DNA of 37,339 nucleotides from the NCBI GenBank assembly GCA_022340465.1, contig JAJDNW010000081.1:1-37339 (forward strand), given 5' to 3'. Position 1 is the stretch's first letter. Every line of letters begins with the position of its first letter. Of this stretch, positions 18,071 through 27,178 are shown piece by piece. Position numbers and translations under genes: made by a program. The notes below the pieces were generated by a model. It ran no database searches, was not told where the DNA came from, and saw only the letters and a list, made by a program, of their open reading frames with translations. The stretch is from Deltaproteobacteria bacterium. Lineage in GTDB: Bacteria > Desulfobacterota > Desulfobacteria > Desulfobacterales > B30-G6.

Positions 18071-18285
18071 AGCACTGCGGAATTTTCAGTTGAAGACTGG
18101 CAACGTCCAATGTAAAAGTATTGTCATGCAGCCCCCCGACATTTGTTTTCAATGGTTCCTATTTGTCCTTCCGCCTTTTATCAGATATAAGATCGCATCG
18201 TCTATTCGCGCATGACAGCATCAATGCACCTAATCGCTGCAGAAATGGTTGAATGGGCTGGGAGATTGAAGATAAGGAGTTTGTG

Positions 18286-19704
18286 ATGGCATATCCGATG
18301 GTGATTCAAGGTGGAATGGGTGCCGGTGTTTCCGGGTGGCAGCTTGCTAGAGCCGTATCGATGACCGGCCAGCTAGGCGTGGTATCTGGAACGGCTATCG
18401 ATCAAATATTTGCGAGGAGACTCCAGCTAGGGGATCTCGGAGGTCATTTCCGCCGGGCCCTGCAACATTTCCCCGATCGGGAAATGGCCGATAGAACCTT
18501 GGAGGCATTTTACATCCCGAAGGGAAAGAAGGCGACAGCGCCTTATATCAAAACGCCGCTCATCAGCATTAATCCCGATCGAACGACACAAGAACTGATA
18601 ATTGTAAGCAACTTTGCCGAAGTTTTTCTTGCCAAGGAAGGCCATCGGAATCCAGTGGGCATTAACCTTCTTGAAAAAATACAGCTGCCAAATCTTTTTT
18701 CTCTTTACGGGGCCATGCTGGCCGGCGTCGATTACGTTATCATGGGAGCGGGAATACCAAGAGAAATACCGGGCGTTCTCGACCGATTGTCTGAACATAA
18801 GGAGGTGTCCCTGAAAATTTTTGTCGAGCATGCCTCGAAGACCGATAATTTCAGCGTCCGTTTTGATCCGGGTGCTATTCTCAAACAAAAGCTAGAGGTT
18901 CTGAAGCGTCCGATGTTTTTGGCAATAGTTTCTTCAGCCACTCTGGCGGTAATGATGAAAAAAAAGGCCAACGGAAAGGTGGATGGTTTTGTTGTAGAAT
19001 CGCCGGTTGCCGGCGGGCATAACGCTCCTCCCAGGGGCAATCTGTCGTTCAACGCGAACGGGGAGCCCGTGTATGGCGAACGCGACACGGTAGATCTCAA
19101 AATAATCAAGGAACTAGGCTTGCCTTTCTGGCTTGCAGGCGCCTGGGGCAAGCCGGAAAAATTAAAGGAAGCTGTCGCACACGGTGCTCAGGGCGTGCAG
19201 TTGGGAACCGCTTTCGCCTTTAGCGAGGAGTCCGGTTTTTCACGCAAATTAAAAAGACAAGTGCTAAATGATATTCTTGATGGAAAAACCGACGTGTTCA
19301 CGGATTCTGCGGCATCTCCCACGGGATTTCCCTTCAAAGTGCTGTCGGTTAAAGGCTCTCTTTCTGAAGAGGATACCTACCGAGCCAGGCGGCGGATTTG
19401 CGATCTTGGGTATCTTAGACGCCCGTATAAAAAGCCTGAGGGGAATTTAGGGTACCGTTGCCCGGCGGAACCGGGCAGCGCATATCTCAAGAAAGGTGGC
19501 AACCCTTCCGATATCGAAGGCAAGAAATGCCTATGCAATGCATTGATTTCAAATATCGGTTTGGCTCAATCAAGAAAAGATGGCACCATTGAAAATTCAT
19601 TGATTACTTCAGGAGACGATATCCTAACAATTTCTCGAATTCTCGGTAAAAAAGCATCCTACCAAGCGGCAGATGTTGTCGAATGGATCATGAATGGGAA
19701 ATAA
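18286..19704 (+). CDS. Nitronate monooxygenase / 2-nitropropane dioxygenase-family flavoprotein
   Basis: FMN-dependent TIM-barrel protein of the nitronate monooxygenase family, which oxidises alkyl nitronates; in anaerobes the true reaction is often unknown. Family features are the N-terminal VIQGGMGAGVSGWQLARAVS, ESPVAGGHNAPPRG (phosphate/flavin loop) and AHGAQGVQLGTAFAFSEES. The long C-terminal part carries cysteines (YRCPAEPG, KKCLCNAL) found in a subgroup of about 470 residues. The ATG at 18286 has AAGGAG six bases upstream, so the extension from 18253 is rejected. Its codon use is visibly more AT-rich than the genes left and right, as expected for the surrounding stretch. Confidence 0.85.
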   Translation: MAYPMVIQGGMGAGVSGWQLARAVSMTGQLGVVSGTAIDQIFARRLQLGDLGGHFRRALQHFPDREMADRTLEAFYIPKGKKATAPYIKTPLISINPDRTTQELIIVSNFAEVFLAKEGHRNPVGINLLEKIQLPNLFSLYGAMLAGVDYVIMGAGIPREIPGVLDRLSEHKEVSLKIFVEHASKTDNFSVRFDPGAILKQKLEVLKRPMFLAIVSSATLAVMMKKKANGKVDGFVVESPVAGGHNAPPRGNLSFNANGEPVYGERDTVDLKIIKELGLPFWLAGAWGKPEKLKEAVAHGAQGVQLGTAFAFSEESGFSRKLKRQVLNDILDGKTDVFTDSAASPTGFPFKVLSVKGSLSEEDTYRARRRICDLGYLRRPYKKPEGNLGYRCPAEPGSAYLKKGGNPSDIEGKKCLCNALISNIGLAQSRKDGTIENSLITSGDDILTISRILGKKASYQAADVVEWIMNGK

Positions 19705-19803
19705 AAAGGATCAGCTCATCACATCTCTATGCCGCTAGGTCATCTCATGATTCCATCACATATATCATCATCGCTATCCCATGATTAAAATACGTTATGG
19801 TTT

Positions 19804-20007
19804 TTAAAGCTTGCGAATGAAAGTACTGAAAATATCACCCGGATCTAGAACCACTGACATATCAAAATTGCTCGGAATGCCGACACATTGATTTGGCCGC
19901 TTCGCAATGACCTCGGCTTTAATCAGGTCGTATTCACCGTATTTTGCTGTGGAGTAACCCCCACGCTGGGGTAAACTTCGACCTTCATCACTATTAGGGC
20001 TGATGCA
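19804..20007 (-). pseudogene. Unidentified coding fragment downstream of the methyltransferase
   Basis: Between stops at 20008 and 19806 the minus strand stays open for about 67 codons and reads as convincing protein (GGYSTAKYGEYDLIKAEVIA, then QCVGIPSNFDMSVVLDPGD and IFSTFIRKL before TAA). There is no start codon near its beginning; the only Met is two-thirds along. It is most simply the C-terminal remnant of a lost gene. I do not recognise the family. It lies 30 bases beyond the methyltransferase stop in the same orientation. Confidence 0.45.
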
Positions 20008-20037
20008 TCAGAGGCCCTCGGGTTCGGTGCCGGTAAA

Positions 20038-21114
20038 TCAGGGCCGGCACTGAAAATGCAGGTTGAACGGGTCATTGGGAATTTCTCTGGCGGTCACATG
20101 GCTGAAGCCGGCCTGGTCCAGCAGTTTCAGCGCCTGCTGTCTGCCCCACATCATACCCAGGCCGCGACCCTTGTCGTTCATCCCTACGGGCATGCAGTGC
20201 ATCAAACTTACGGTGTATAAAAAAGGCGCCATGGGATGGTCCATGTTATCGGCTATACGGGAGCCGGCCTTGATATCGATCATGGAAAACAGCCCGTCGG
20301 GCTTGAGCATGTATCGGCATCCTTTGAGGGCGGCCAGGGGATGGGATTGGTCGTGGATGGCATCGAAGGCGCAGACCCAGTCGCATATACCGGAGAAATC
20401 CGGATCATTTTCAATCCTGGCGGCATCCTTGAGTTCAAACCGGACGTTGGTCAATCCCACTGCTTGGGCCTGTGATGCGGCATGGGCCACGGCCTGTTCG
20501 TGGTTGTCGATTCCCAGAAAAGAGGACGCTGGAAAGGCTTTGGCCATCAGGTTCAGGGCCACTCCCTGGCCGCACCCCAGGTCGCAGACGCATATTCCCG
20601 TTTCGAGCCGCTTGACCAGTTTCCCATCGTCGACCGAAGGCAGGAAATCAGGCACCAGCGCCTGTTCATGCTTGGCATCGGACAGTTCCGACATAAATGA
20701 CTGAAACTGCGGGTAAAAGGAAAAGGGGACGCCGTTGCCTTTGGAAAAGTCTTTTTGTACCGCTTTCATGGCGCTGGCGGTGAGTATCGGGATCTCCTGG
20801 GTGTAAACGCCCAGGTTGTTGTTACCGGCCCGGCGGCACAACAGGTCACCGTGCGATTTGGGCAGTAGATACCGGTCGCATTCATTGTTGCCGCTTTCTT
20901 CCAGTTCAACAATACCACCGGTGACCATGATGCCCAGCCATTCCTGAAGGTAGCGCCGGTTCAGTCCGGTCTGGTTCGCAAGGGTGTCGAGGTCGACCGG
21001 TGTTTCTTGGCGATCCAGGCAGTCAAATATTTCCAACGCATACCCGATGCCGATGGCCAGGTTCAACGCACCGTGATTCAGAATCTGAACCAGTTTGTCT
21101 GAAAATTGAGTCAT
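20038..21114 (-). CDS. SAM-dependent class I methyltransferase with N-terminal winged helix
   Basis: A 358-residue methyltransferase. Residues about 15-95 form a winged-helix dimerisation-type domain (PVDLDTLANQTGLNRRYLQEWL), followed by a Rossmann-fold domain with motif I VCDLGCGQGVALNLMAK and motif II acidic LGIDNHEQAV. DWVCAFDAIHDQSHP and LKPDGLFSMIDIKA are the usual post-I and motif IV regions. This layout is shared by Rv2258c-like and O-methyltransferase-like proteins acting on small molecules; the substrate cannot be read. It is alone on its strand, next to an unidentified fragment and divergent from the phosphoesterase. Confidence 0.83.
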   Translation of the reverse strand: MTQFSDKLVQILNHGALNLAIGIGYALEIFDCLDRQETPVDLDTLANQTGLNRRYLQEWLGIMVTGGIVELEESGNNECDRYLLPKSHGDLLCRRAGNNNLGVYTQEIPILTASAMKAVQKDFSKGNGVPFSFYPQFQSFMSELSDAKHEQALVPDFLPSVDDGKLVKRLETGICVCDLGCGQGVALNLMAKAFPASSFLGIDNHEQAVAHAASQAQAVGLTNVRFELKDAARIENDPDFSGICDWVCAFDAIHDQSHPLAALKGCRYMLKPDGLFSMIDIKAGSRIADNMDHPMAPFLYTVSLMHCMPVGMNDKGRGLGMMWGRQQALKLLDQAGFSHVTAREIPNDPFNLHFQCRP

Positions 21115-21290
21115 GAATTCGGTCTCCCGTGTTGGTTCGGTTTATTTTTCCTCAGTTCTATACCATAGTGACGGTCATGTGTTAATCTCACAGTTGCGTA
21201 AACAACCCATACTTGCATAAACAGCATGGCAAATGATAGATGAGGCGAGTTTATCGCTGCATCTATTGGATTTCAGCTGAGGAAGAAGCT

Positions 21291-22028
21291 ATGAGGGTCG
21301 CAATTATAGCCGACATTCATGGAAACCTGGTCGCGCTCGAGGCGGTTTTGGCGGACATAAAAAAGAGGGGCGTCGATAAAATCGTATGCCTGGGTGATGT
21401 TGCGACCATTGGCCCTCAGCCGCGGGAAACGATTGCAAGGCTTCGAGATATCGGCTGCCGGTGCGTCATGGGCAATCATGAGTCGTGGATGCTTGACCCA
21501 AGCCTTTTGGACGGGCTCGAGGGCGCCCCTGATTGGTTTGTGAACTTGATTCGCTGGAGCACCCAACAGCTTACACGGGATGATCTGGAATACTTAGGCA
21601 GGTTTCAGTCCACGATAGACATTCCCGTCGATATGGGAAAAAGCATCTTTTGCTTCCACGGTTCCCCTCGGTCCAACGAACACAGCATCTATCCCGCGAC
21701 GCCGCCTGGGGAGCTGAACAAAATGCTCGCCGGACACAGGTCCTTGTTCATGGCCGGTGCCCACACCCACGCTCAGATGTTGCGCCAACATGAGGGGATC
21801 CTGATCATTAATCCGGGAAGCGTGGGGATACCGTTCGAGCAGCGACTTCCGAACAAACCCCTCCGATTTCTTCCGTGGGCCGAGTATGCCATAGTCCATT
21901 CCGGCGATGGTACCGTGAATGTCGATTTGCGGCGGATCGGCCCTGATCTCGCTCAGGTGCTGAACGCGCCGATGGACCCCACATACCCCGCACGTGAGAT
22001 CTGGCGGAAAAACTGGAAAGGATACTGA
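21291..22028 (+). CDS. Calcineurin-like metallophosphoesterase (YfcE/MJ0936 type)
   Basis: Dinuclear-metal phosphoesterase of 245 residues. All five family blocks are visible: IADIHGN (D-x-H), CLGDVATIGP (GD), MGNHESW (GNHE), CFHGSP, and AGAHTHAQM (GH-x-H form with Ala in front). The INPGSVGIP motif typical of the YfcE/MJ0936 group follows. Such proteins hydrolyse phosphodiesters in vitro, and the natural substrate is usually unknown. GAGGAAG before the ATG at 21291 fixes the start; the earlier ATG at 21240 adds an unconserved leader. It converges with the acetoacetate-CoA ligase gene. Confidence 0.86.
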   Translation: MRVAIIADIHGNLVALEAVLADIKKRGVDKIVCLGDVATIGPQPRETIARLRDIGCRCVMGNHESWMLDPSLLDGLEGAPDWFVNLIRWSTQQLTRDDLEYLGRFQSTIDIPVDMGKSIFCFHGSPRSNEHSIYPATPPGELNKMLAGHRSLFMAGAHTHAQMLRQHEGILIINPGSVGIPFEQRLPNKPLRFLPWAEYAIVHSGDGTVNVDLRRIGPDLAQVLNAPMDPTYPAREIWRKNWKGY

Positions 22029-22098
22029 CGGTACGGACATCCAGAGGGCAAGACACCCGCCCCCCGAAGCACGCTCGCATTTTCATCGGCATATCATT

Positions 22099-24060
<1,962 letters not shown>

Positions 24061-24226
24061 GTTACCTCCTTTTTACAGTTCTCTTAGAATAGAGGTGGCG
24101 ATAAAAGCTTGGGTGAAAATCACCGGGAATGTTCAAGGTGAAAACTACAGCATCATGGCCGGTTCTGTCAAACCCATATAGTGAGAACGGCAACCAGGGC
24201 GGGTCCGTGTCTACAGGAACTCCCAG

Positions 24227-24245
24227 TTCCGAAAATTTTTCGGAA
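24227..24245. promoter_or_regulatory. 19-base perfect palindrome upstream of acetoacetate-CoA ligase
   Basis: Nine-base arms TTCCGAAAA and TTTTCGGAA flank a single central T. It lies 167 bases upstream of the ligase start. It could be an operator for a dimeric regulator or a hairpin; no regulator gene is adjacent. Confidence 0.4.
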
Positions 24246-24540
24246 GCGCCCGGTCGTTTCTTCGGCAACCCCGGCTGCAGGCGGGGAATCATCACGTTCA
24301 TTTTGCCGGCCGGCCATCGACACGATACAAATTGGGGCCATTGTGGTTAACATTTCAATTTAATATGAAAAGTTAAAAATATACCCCCTATATGCGCAGG
24401 CATGACATCCCCTTTTTTCAAGGGTGGATGCGTTTCACTGCGGCGCCATCACCCCGCGGCAACCTGTGCTCGACCTTCATGGCATATAACGTGCACCTAA
24501 CTCCGTTCATAAGCCACCGGATCGACCGGAGGCCGCTGAT

Positions 24541-24556
24541 TTGAGCGTTTCAAATT
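24541..24556 (+). repeat. TTGAGCGTTTCAAATT dispersed repeat, copy C (core only)
   Basis: The 16-base core shared with copies A and B, here followed by different sequence. It lies about 70 bases before the STN-domain gene. Confidence 0.5.
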
Positions 24557-24613
24557 ACGGTGCAGAAAAAATGCTGATTGGGTTCGCATTGTGTGCGATA
24601 CCGGGATGGATTC

Positions 24614-25153
24614 ATGGAAGGAAGATGTAAGCAGTCGATATGCCGGCGACGCGCCTCGATGGTGAGGGCCGCTTTTCTGGTTGCGTTTGTCCTTTTGCTT
24701 GCGGCAACCGCCGGTGGTGAAAGCGGGCCGGATGAAAGTATTTCATTGGAGGCAACCAACCAACCGTTATCGAAGGTCCTCCAACAGCTCTCACAAATTA
24801 CGGGTTATCGCTTCACGTACAACGAAGACTGGGCGGATGTGAGCATATCCGTCAGGATTGTAAACCAGGGTCTGGATAAAGCCTTGAGAAGAATTCTCGG
24901 CAATTTCAACCACGCTATTCTATACCGCGCCGATGGAACCATCAGAATAATGATCTATGACGAGAAAGGCGCCGACGCTTACCAGGCGGGCGACCACCAG
25001 CCGCAGGCCGAATATGGGTTCGTCGGATCGGCAGCCGTCGAAAAAGAGGACCTTACCGCCGGAGAAGATGTCGAGGAAAGAGAAACCGATCCCGCTTCAA
25101 CCGATTCCTCGGAGGGAGATCGGGGAAACGAGACGGAGGAACCCAAAGAATAA
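24614..25153 (+). CDS. Secreted STN-domain protein (secretin/TonB short N-terminal domain)
   Basis: A roughly 179-residue exported protein. A basic start (residues 1-15) and hydrophobic core (RAAFLVAFVLLLAATAGG) make a signal peptide or anchor. Then comes one STN-like domain of about 70 residues: ISLEATNQPLSKVLQQLSQI, GYRFTYNEDWADVSISVRI and GLDKALRRILGNFNHAILY. Such domains are usually the N-terminal part of secretins or TonB-dependent receptors, but no barrel or secretin follows; the C-terminus is acidic, low-complexity (EEDLTAG, ERETDPASTD, ETEEPKE). The start is uncertain: TTG 24578, ATG 24614 and ATG 24659 are possible and none has a clear ribosome site. It is a stand-alone gene. Confidence 0.65.
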   Translation: MEGRCKQSICRRRASMVRAAFLVAFVLLLAATAGGESGPDESISLEATNQPLSKVLQQLSQITGYRFTYNEDWADVSISVRIVNQGLDKALRRILGNFNHAILYRADGTIRIMIYDEKGADAYQAGDHQPQAEYGFVGSAAVEKEDLTAGEDVEERETDPASTDSSEGDRGNETEEPKE

Positions 25154-25177
25154 AGTTCGAGGCAACCGCCTTCGGAT

Positions 25178-25240
25178 AACCACAGAAGTCAGAATTCAGA
25201 AGCCGGAGATCAGAGATCAGAGGTCGAAGTCGGAGGCCGG
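25178..25240. repeat. Purine-rich imperfect AGATCAGAG/AGAAGTCAGA repeat
   Basis: After the STN gene, words such as AGAAGTCAGAATTCAGAAG, GGAGATCAGAGATCAGAGG and TCGAAGTCGGAGG follow one another with 7-9 base spacing. It is a low-complexity intergenic tract with no coding sense. Confidence 0.5.
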
Positions 25241-25309
25241 TTGAAAGCATGCGCACCACAGATCACTTGAACCGTTGGATCCTGGAATCGAACCCCTCTT
25301 TGCGTACAT

Positions 25310-25579
25310 TTATGACGTTGATGCTTCCAGTACGGTATAATCACTCACCTTGATGTATCGGCCCCCGCCGACTCTTGTCAGAATTTTTCCGTCAACCTCG
25401 ATCATTTGCTGCAGATGGTTGAGCAGGTCTTTGCCCTTGCCGCTGAAATCAATAATGTATTCCTTTTCATCGTGCGTATTGAGGGCAATGCGTTTTATCT
25501 TGCCGTCAATATCCCATTGATTCGGTAAAACGATGCCTCGCAGTTTAGAGCTTCCGCTTTTTTTAGGTTTATTTTTCAT
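25310..25579 (-). CDS. Small hypothetical protein, translationally coupled to HU
   Basis: An 89-residue protein I do not recognise. It has a lysine-rich start (MKNKPKKSGSSKLRG) and a compact beta-strand-like body (RIALNTHDEKEYIIDFSG, LLNHLQQMIEVDGKI, KVSDYTVLEA) that could be a small OB- or SH3-like fold. Its ATG overlaps the HU stop as ATGA, so it is almost certainly translated together with HU. A role in nucleoid or nucleic-acid binding is only suggested by this coupling. Confidence 0.68.
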   Translation of the reverse strand: MKNKPKKSGSSKLRGIVLPNQWDIDGKIKRIALNTHDEKEYIIDFSGKGKDLLNHLQQMIEVDGKILTRVGGGRYIKVSDYTVLEASTS

Positions 25580-25851
25580 TGGCTGTTTATCGCATCCTTG
25601 GTGGATTTTCCCGGAACGAACTTTACACGCGTCGATGCCTTTATTTTTATCGGTTCACCGGTATAGGGATTGCGCCCTTTCCTCGCCGGGCGCTTGACAG
25701 CTTTGAAGGTTCCGAAGCCTGTCAGGGAGACATCCTCTTTCTTCTTCAGTGATCTGGTAATATTGCCAAGGATGCTTTCAAGGGCATCGCGCGCCTCTTT
25801 TTTGGTTTTAAGTACCTTGGCAATTTCATCGATCAGGTCTGCTTTTTTCAT
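25576..25851 (-). CDS. HU-family nucleoid DNA-binding protein
   Basis: Small histone-like protein of 91 residues that dimerises, bends DNA and organises the nucleoid. The family pattern is complete: MKKADLIDEIAKVL helix start, VSLTGFGTFKAVKRPARKGRNP (the beta-arm signature, quoted in two parts as VSLTGFGTF and RPARKGRNP), the TGEPIKIKAS arm and KVKF-like VKFVPGKSTKDAIN end. AAAGGAG lies nine bases before the ATG. The next gene overlaps its stop. It sits fifth in a run of small genes on this strand, after a zinc-ribbon gene. Confidence 0.93.
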   Translation of the reverse strand: MKKADLIDEIAKVLKTKKEARDALESILGNITRSLKKKEDVSLTGFGTFKAVKRPARKGRNPYTGEPIKIKASTRVKFVPGKSTKDAINSQ

Positions 25852-25894
25852 TAACTTTTTCTCCTTTCAGTGCACTACTATTTTACAGGCAGCC

Positions 25895-26080
25895 TCAATC
25901 CACCTGGCTTCTGCACTGCCTGCAATATTTTCGCGGCGTAAAGTCTCCGGTCCAATGCAGCTGCATGGTGTGCCTCTTTCTGCATTTGGGGCAGATGCAT
26001 TCTATTTCCGCCTTGAGGTCGTAGGCCGGGTATTCGTCTTCAGGCTCGATTCCCATGGATTCACCTGGCATGGTCTCCAT
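25895..26080 (-). CDS. Small zinc-ribbon protein
   Basis: A 61-residue protein with an acidic N-terminus (ETMPGESMGIEPEDEYPAY) and a single zinc ribbon: CPKC at residues 30-33 and CRQC at 53-56, with an extra Cys at 28. The segment between them (HTMQLHWTGDFTPRKY) is the expected beta hairpin. The start at 26080 is fixed by AGGAAGGAG seven bases upstream; a longer frame from 26197 would read through that site and a repeat. It is between the DksA-like gene and HU. The partner is unknown; small ribbons like this often act as adaptors for RNA polymerase or ribosomes. Confidence 0.72.
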   Translation of the reverse strand: METMPGESMGIEPEDEYPAYDLKAEIECICPKCRKRHTMQLHWTGDFTPRKYCRQCRSQVD

Positions 26081-26098
26081 GCTTTTTCTCCTTCCTAC

Positions 26099-26127
26099 GT
26101 TGAGCGTTTCAAATTTTGCGAATGATC
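26099..26127 (+). repeat. TTGAGCGTTYCAAATTTT dispersed repeat, copy B
   Basis: GTTGAGCGTTTCAAATTTT followed by GCGAATGATC, in the 130-base spacer between the DksA-like and zinc-ribbon genes. It ends about 20 bases upstream of the zinc-ribbon ATG (on the minus strand), so it would lie in the leader of that message. Confidence 0.6.
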
Positions 26128-26209
26128 GACATAAACATATTTTTCCTGCATTTGGTGCAACGCCGCCGCAGACGAGCAAGACCTGAAAATCGTTCAATTT
26201 AGGATTTTG

Positions 26210-26569
26210 TCAGGTTCCGGAAAGTCTTTCCCGTTTTTCCATGGCCGTCTTGCAAAGAATGCAGTGCTCGGCAACCGGGCGGGCCTCCAGGCGCTTCAGC
26301 GAAATTCTCTCCCCACAGTTCCGGCAGATGCCATAAGTTCCGTTTTCGATGTCCAGCAGTGAATTCTTGATCTTCTTTATCAAGGTGCTTTCACGATCGC
26401 GGATACGGAGTTGAAAGGTGCGTTCCGAATCAAATGAAGCCCGGTCAAGCGGGTCCGGCAGAATCTCGGGCCTCCTCATGGTAACCACCGTTTCATCCGC
26501 ATGCCGCAGCAGATCATCCAACCAGTCGGTCAAAAGAGCACGAAAGTAGTCCAGCTGTTCTTGTTCCAT
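26210..26569 (-). CDS. DksA/TraR-family C4 zinc finger protein
   Basis: A 119-residue relative of DksA, which binds RNA polymerase through the secondary channel and tunes promoter response with ppGpp. The coiled-coil tip residues are kept as DPLDRAS (D39, D42, A44, the D-x-x-D-x-A pattern), and the C4 zinc finger is CRNC then CILC with a 17-residue spacing. The region between them (RTFQLRIRDRESTLIKKI) is the helical coil. Presence of the tip acids suggests real polymerase modulation rather than a TraR-like decoy. It follows the 48-residue acidic protein by 38 bases. The ribosome site before the ATG is weak. Confidence 0.88.
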   Translation of the reverse strand: MEQEQLDYFRALLTDWLDDLLRHADETVVTMRRPEILPDPLDRASFDSERTFQLRIRDRESTLIKKIKNSLLDIENGTYGICRNCGERISLKRLEARPVAEHCILCKTAMEKRERLSGT

Positions 26570-26607
26570 CGGCCAAAACCTTTTCCCCGCACTACGCCAT
26601 TCCTCGG

Positions 26608-26754
26608 CTATTCCATTGGTCCCAGGTCGTCTTCCCCGAATTCCCGATCGTTTTCATAGCAAATGAATTCTTCCGTAAAAATGTCTGCCAGTAGGGTTTC
26701 GTCATCCGGATCTACCGAATACTTCATGAAATACAATTTGTCCGATTCTTTCAT
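26608..26754 (-). CDS. 48-residue acidic protein
   Basis: A short reading frame with strong initiation signals: GGAGG five bases before the ATG, and ATGA overlap with the upstream small frame. The product (begins MKESDKLYFMKYSVDPDDE, ends NDREFGEDDLGPME) has many acidic residues, roughly a third Asp/Glu, and no recognisable domain. It is directly followed by the DksA-like gene 38 bases later. Acidic peptides of this size can act as DNA mimics or protein adaptors, but no function can be claimed. It is the only frame here with a convincing ribosome site. Confidence 0.6.
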   Translation of the reverse strand: MKESDKLYFMKYSVDPDDETLLADIFTEEFICYENDREFGEDDLGPME

Positions 26755-26942
26755 ACGTACCTCCGGTTATAACCTGCCTTTCTTTTTCCGGTAATACTTT
26801 TCCCCGCACACGGCACCATCTGACGGTCGTCGCCGGTCACCGGCTCTTTGTTGATGCCATGGACAAGAACTTTTGATTCTGAAAAAACCATTTCCGGAAT
26901 GACGAGTTCCGGTTTGACACCTTCAATCTGGAGGCATTGCAC
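26751..26942 (-). CDS. Small hypothetical frame, possibly the 3' part of a stop-split gene
   Basis: Starts at GTG with no good ribosome site and gives 63 residues (QCLQIEGVKPELVIPEMVFS, then VLVHGINKEPVTGDDRQMV). Codon choice looks coding. It ends in an ATGA overlap with the 48-residue gene. The same frame remains open upstream to the TAA at 26991 and the added residues (KDEADRILFDKPIGQEV) also read like protein, so the true start may be lost and this may be the second half of the frame at 26991-27128. No family recognised. Confidence 0.42.
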   Translation of the reverse strand: MQCLQIEGVKPELVIPEMVFSESKVLVHGINKEPVTGDDRQMVPCAGKSITGKRKAGYNRRYV

Positions 26943-26990
26943 CTCTTGTCCGATAGGTTTATCGAATAAAATTCTGTCCGCTTCGTCTTT

Positions 26991-27128
26991 TTATTCCGAT
27001 TCCGGTTGCTCGCGCAGGCCATACACGGCAGCAGCGCCGCTTTTCAACCGTTTTTCCTCTGTTTCCGTGCCCCATTTCCCTAAAATATCGAGCAAAATCT
27101 GTGCCACTGGATCGCGATCTGCCTTCAT
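26991..27128 (-). pseudogene. Small frame in phase with the one after it; possible first half of a stop-split gene
   Basis: From an ATG at 27128, 45 codons read like protein (MKADRDPVAQILLDILGKWG, then EEKRLKSGAAAVYGLREQ) and end at TAA 26991-26993. The frame after the stop is the same as that of the next small gene, so one 120-odd residue gene interrupted by a nonsense codon would explain both. No ribosome site precedes the ATG, and a sigma-54-like promoter overlaps codons 7-13. It could equally be non-coding. Confidence 0.3.
27091..27108 (-). promoter_or_regulatory. Sigma-54 promoter candidate toward the small DksA/HU gene string
   Basis: On the minus strand TGGCACAGATTTTGCT has GG and GC separated by exactly ten bases, as sigma-54 promoters require, and matches the consensus TGGCAC(N5)TTGC at every fixed base. 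Predicted transcription starts near 27080 and runs into the small genes from 26942 down to the DksA-like and HU genes. Confidence 0.5.
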
Positions 27129-27178
27129 TAAAGGGGGGGATACTTCACTGCATAACCCTTTTTCTTTGTAAAGGTGAT

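Larger units (their letters stand above)
24061..24613. other. Intergenic region upstream of acetoacetate-CoA ligase
   Basis: About 550 bases without a supported gene. It holds a perfect palindrome (arms TTCCGAAAA and TTTTCGGAA, 24227-24245), a CCCCG/CGGGG hairpin (24269-24286), and the core of a dispersed repeat (24541-24556). It is the shared upstream region of two divergent genes. Confidence 0.4.

Noticed and set aside
15300-20040. Anti-phage defence island including the SLOG protein and cyclase fragment
   Set aside because: No nuclease, effector, Abi or integrase gene is present, the cyclase fragment lacks its catalytic domain, and the SLOG protein is alone.
25278-25305. tRNA-like T-arm on the minus strand (GGGGTTCGATTCC)
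   Set aside because: The stem around the TTCGATT loop does not pair and no acceptor or anticodon arms are found.
26991-26993. Recoded stop (selenocysteine or pyrrolysine) in the small split frame
   Set aside because: The stop is TAA, which neither system uses; a nonsense mutation or two separate frames is simpler.
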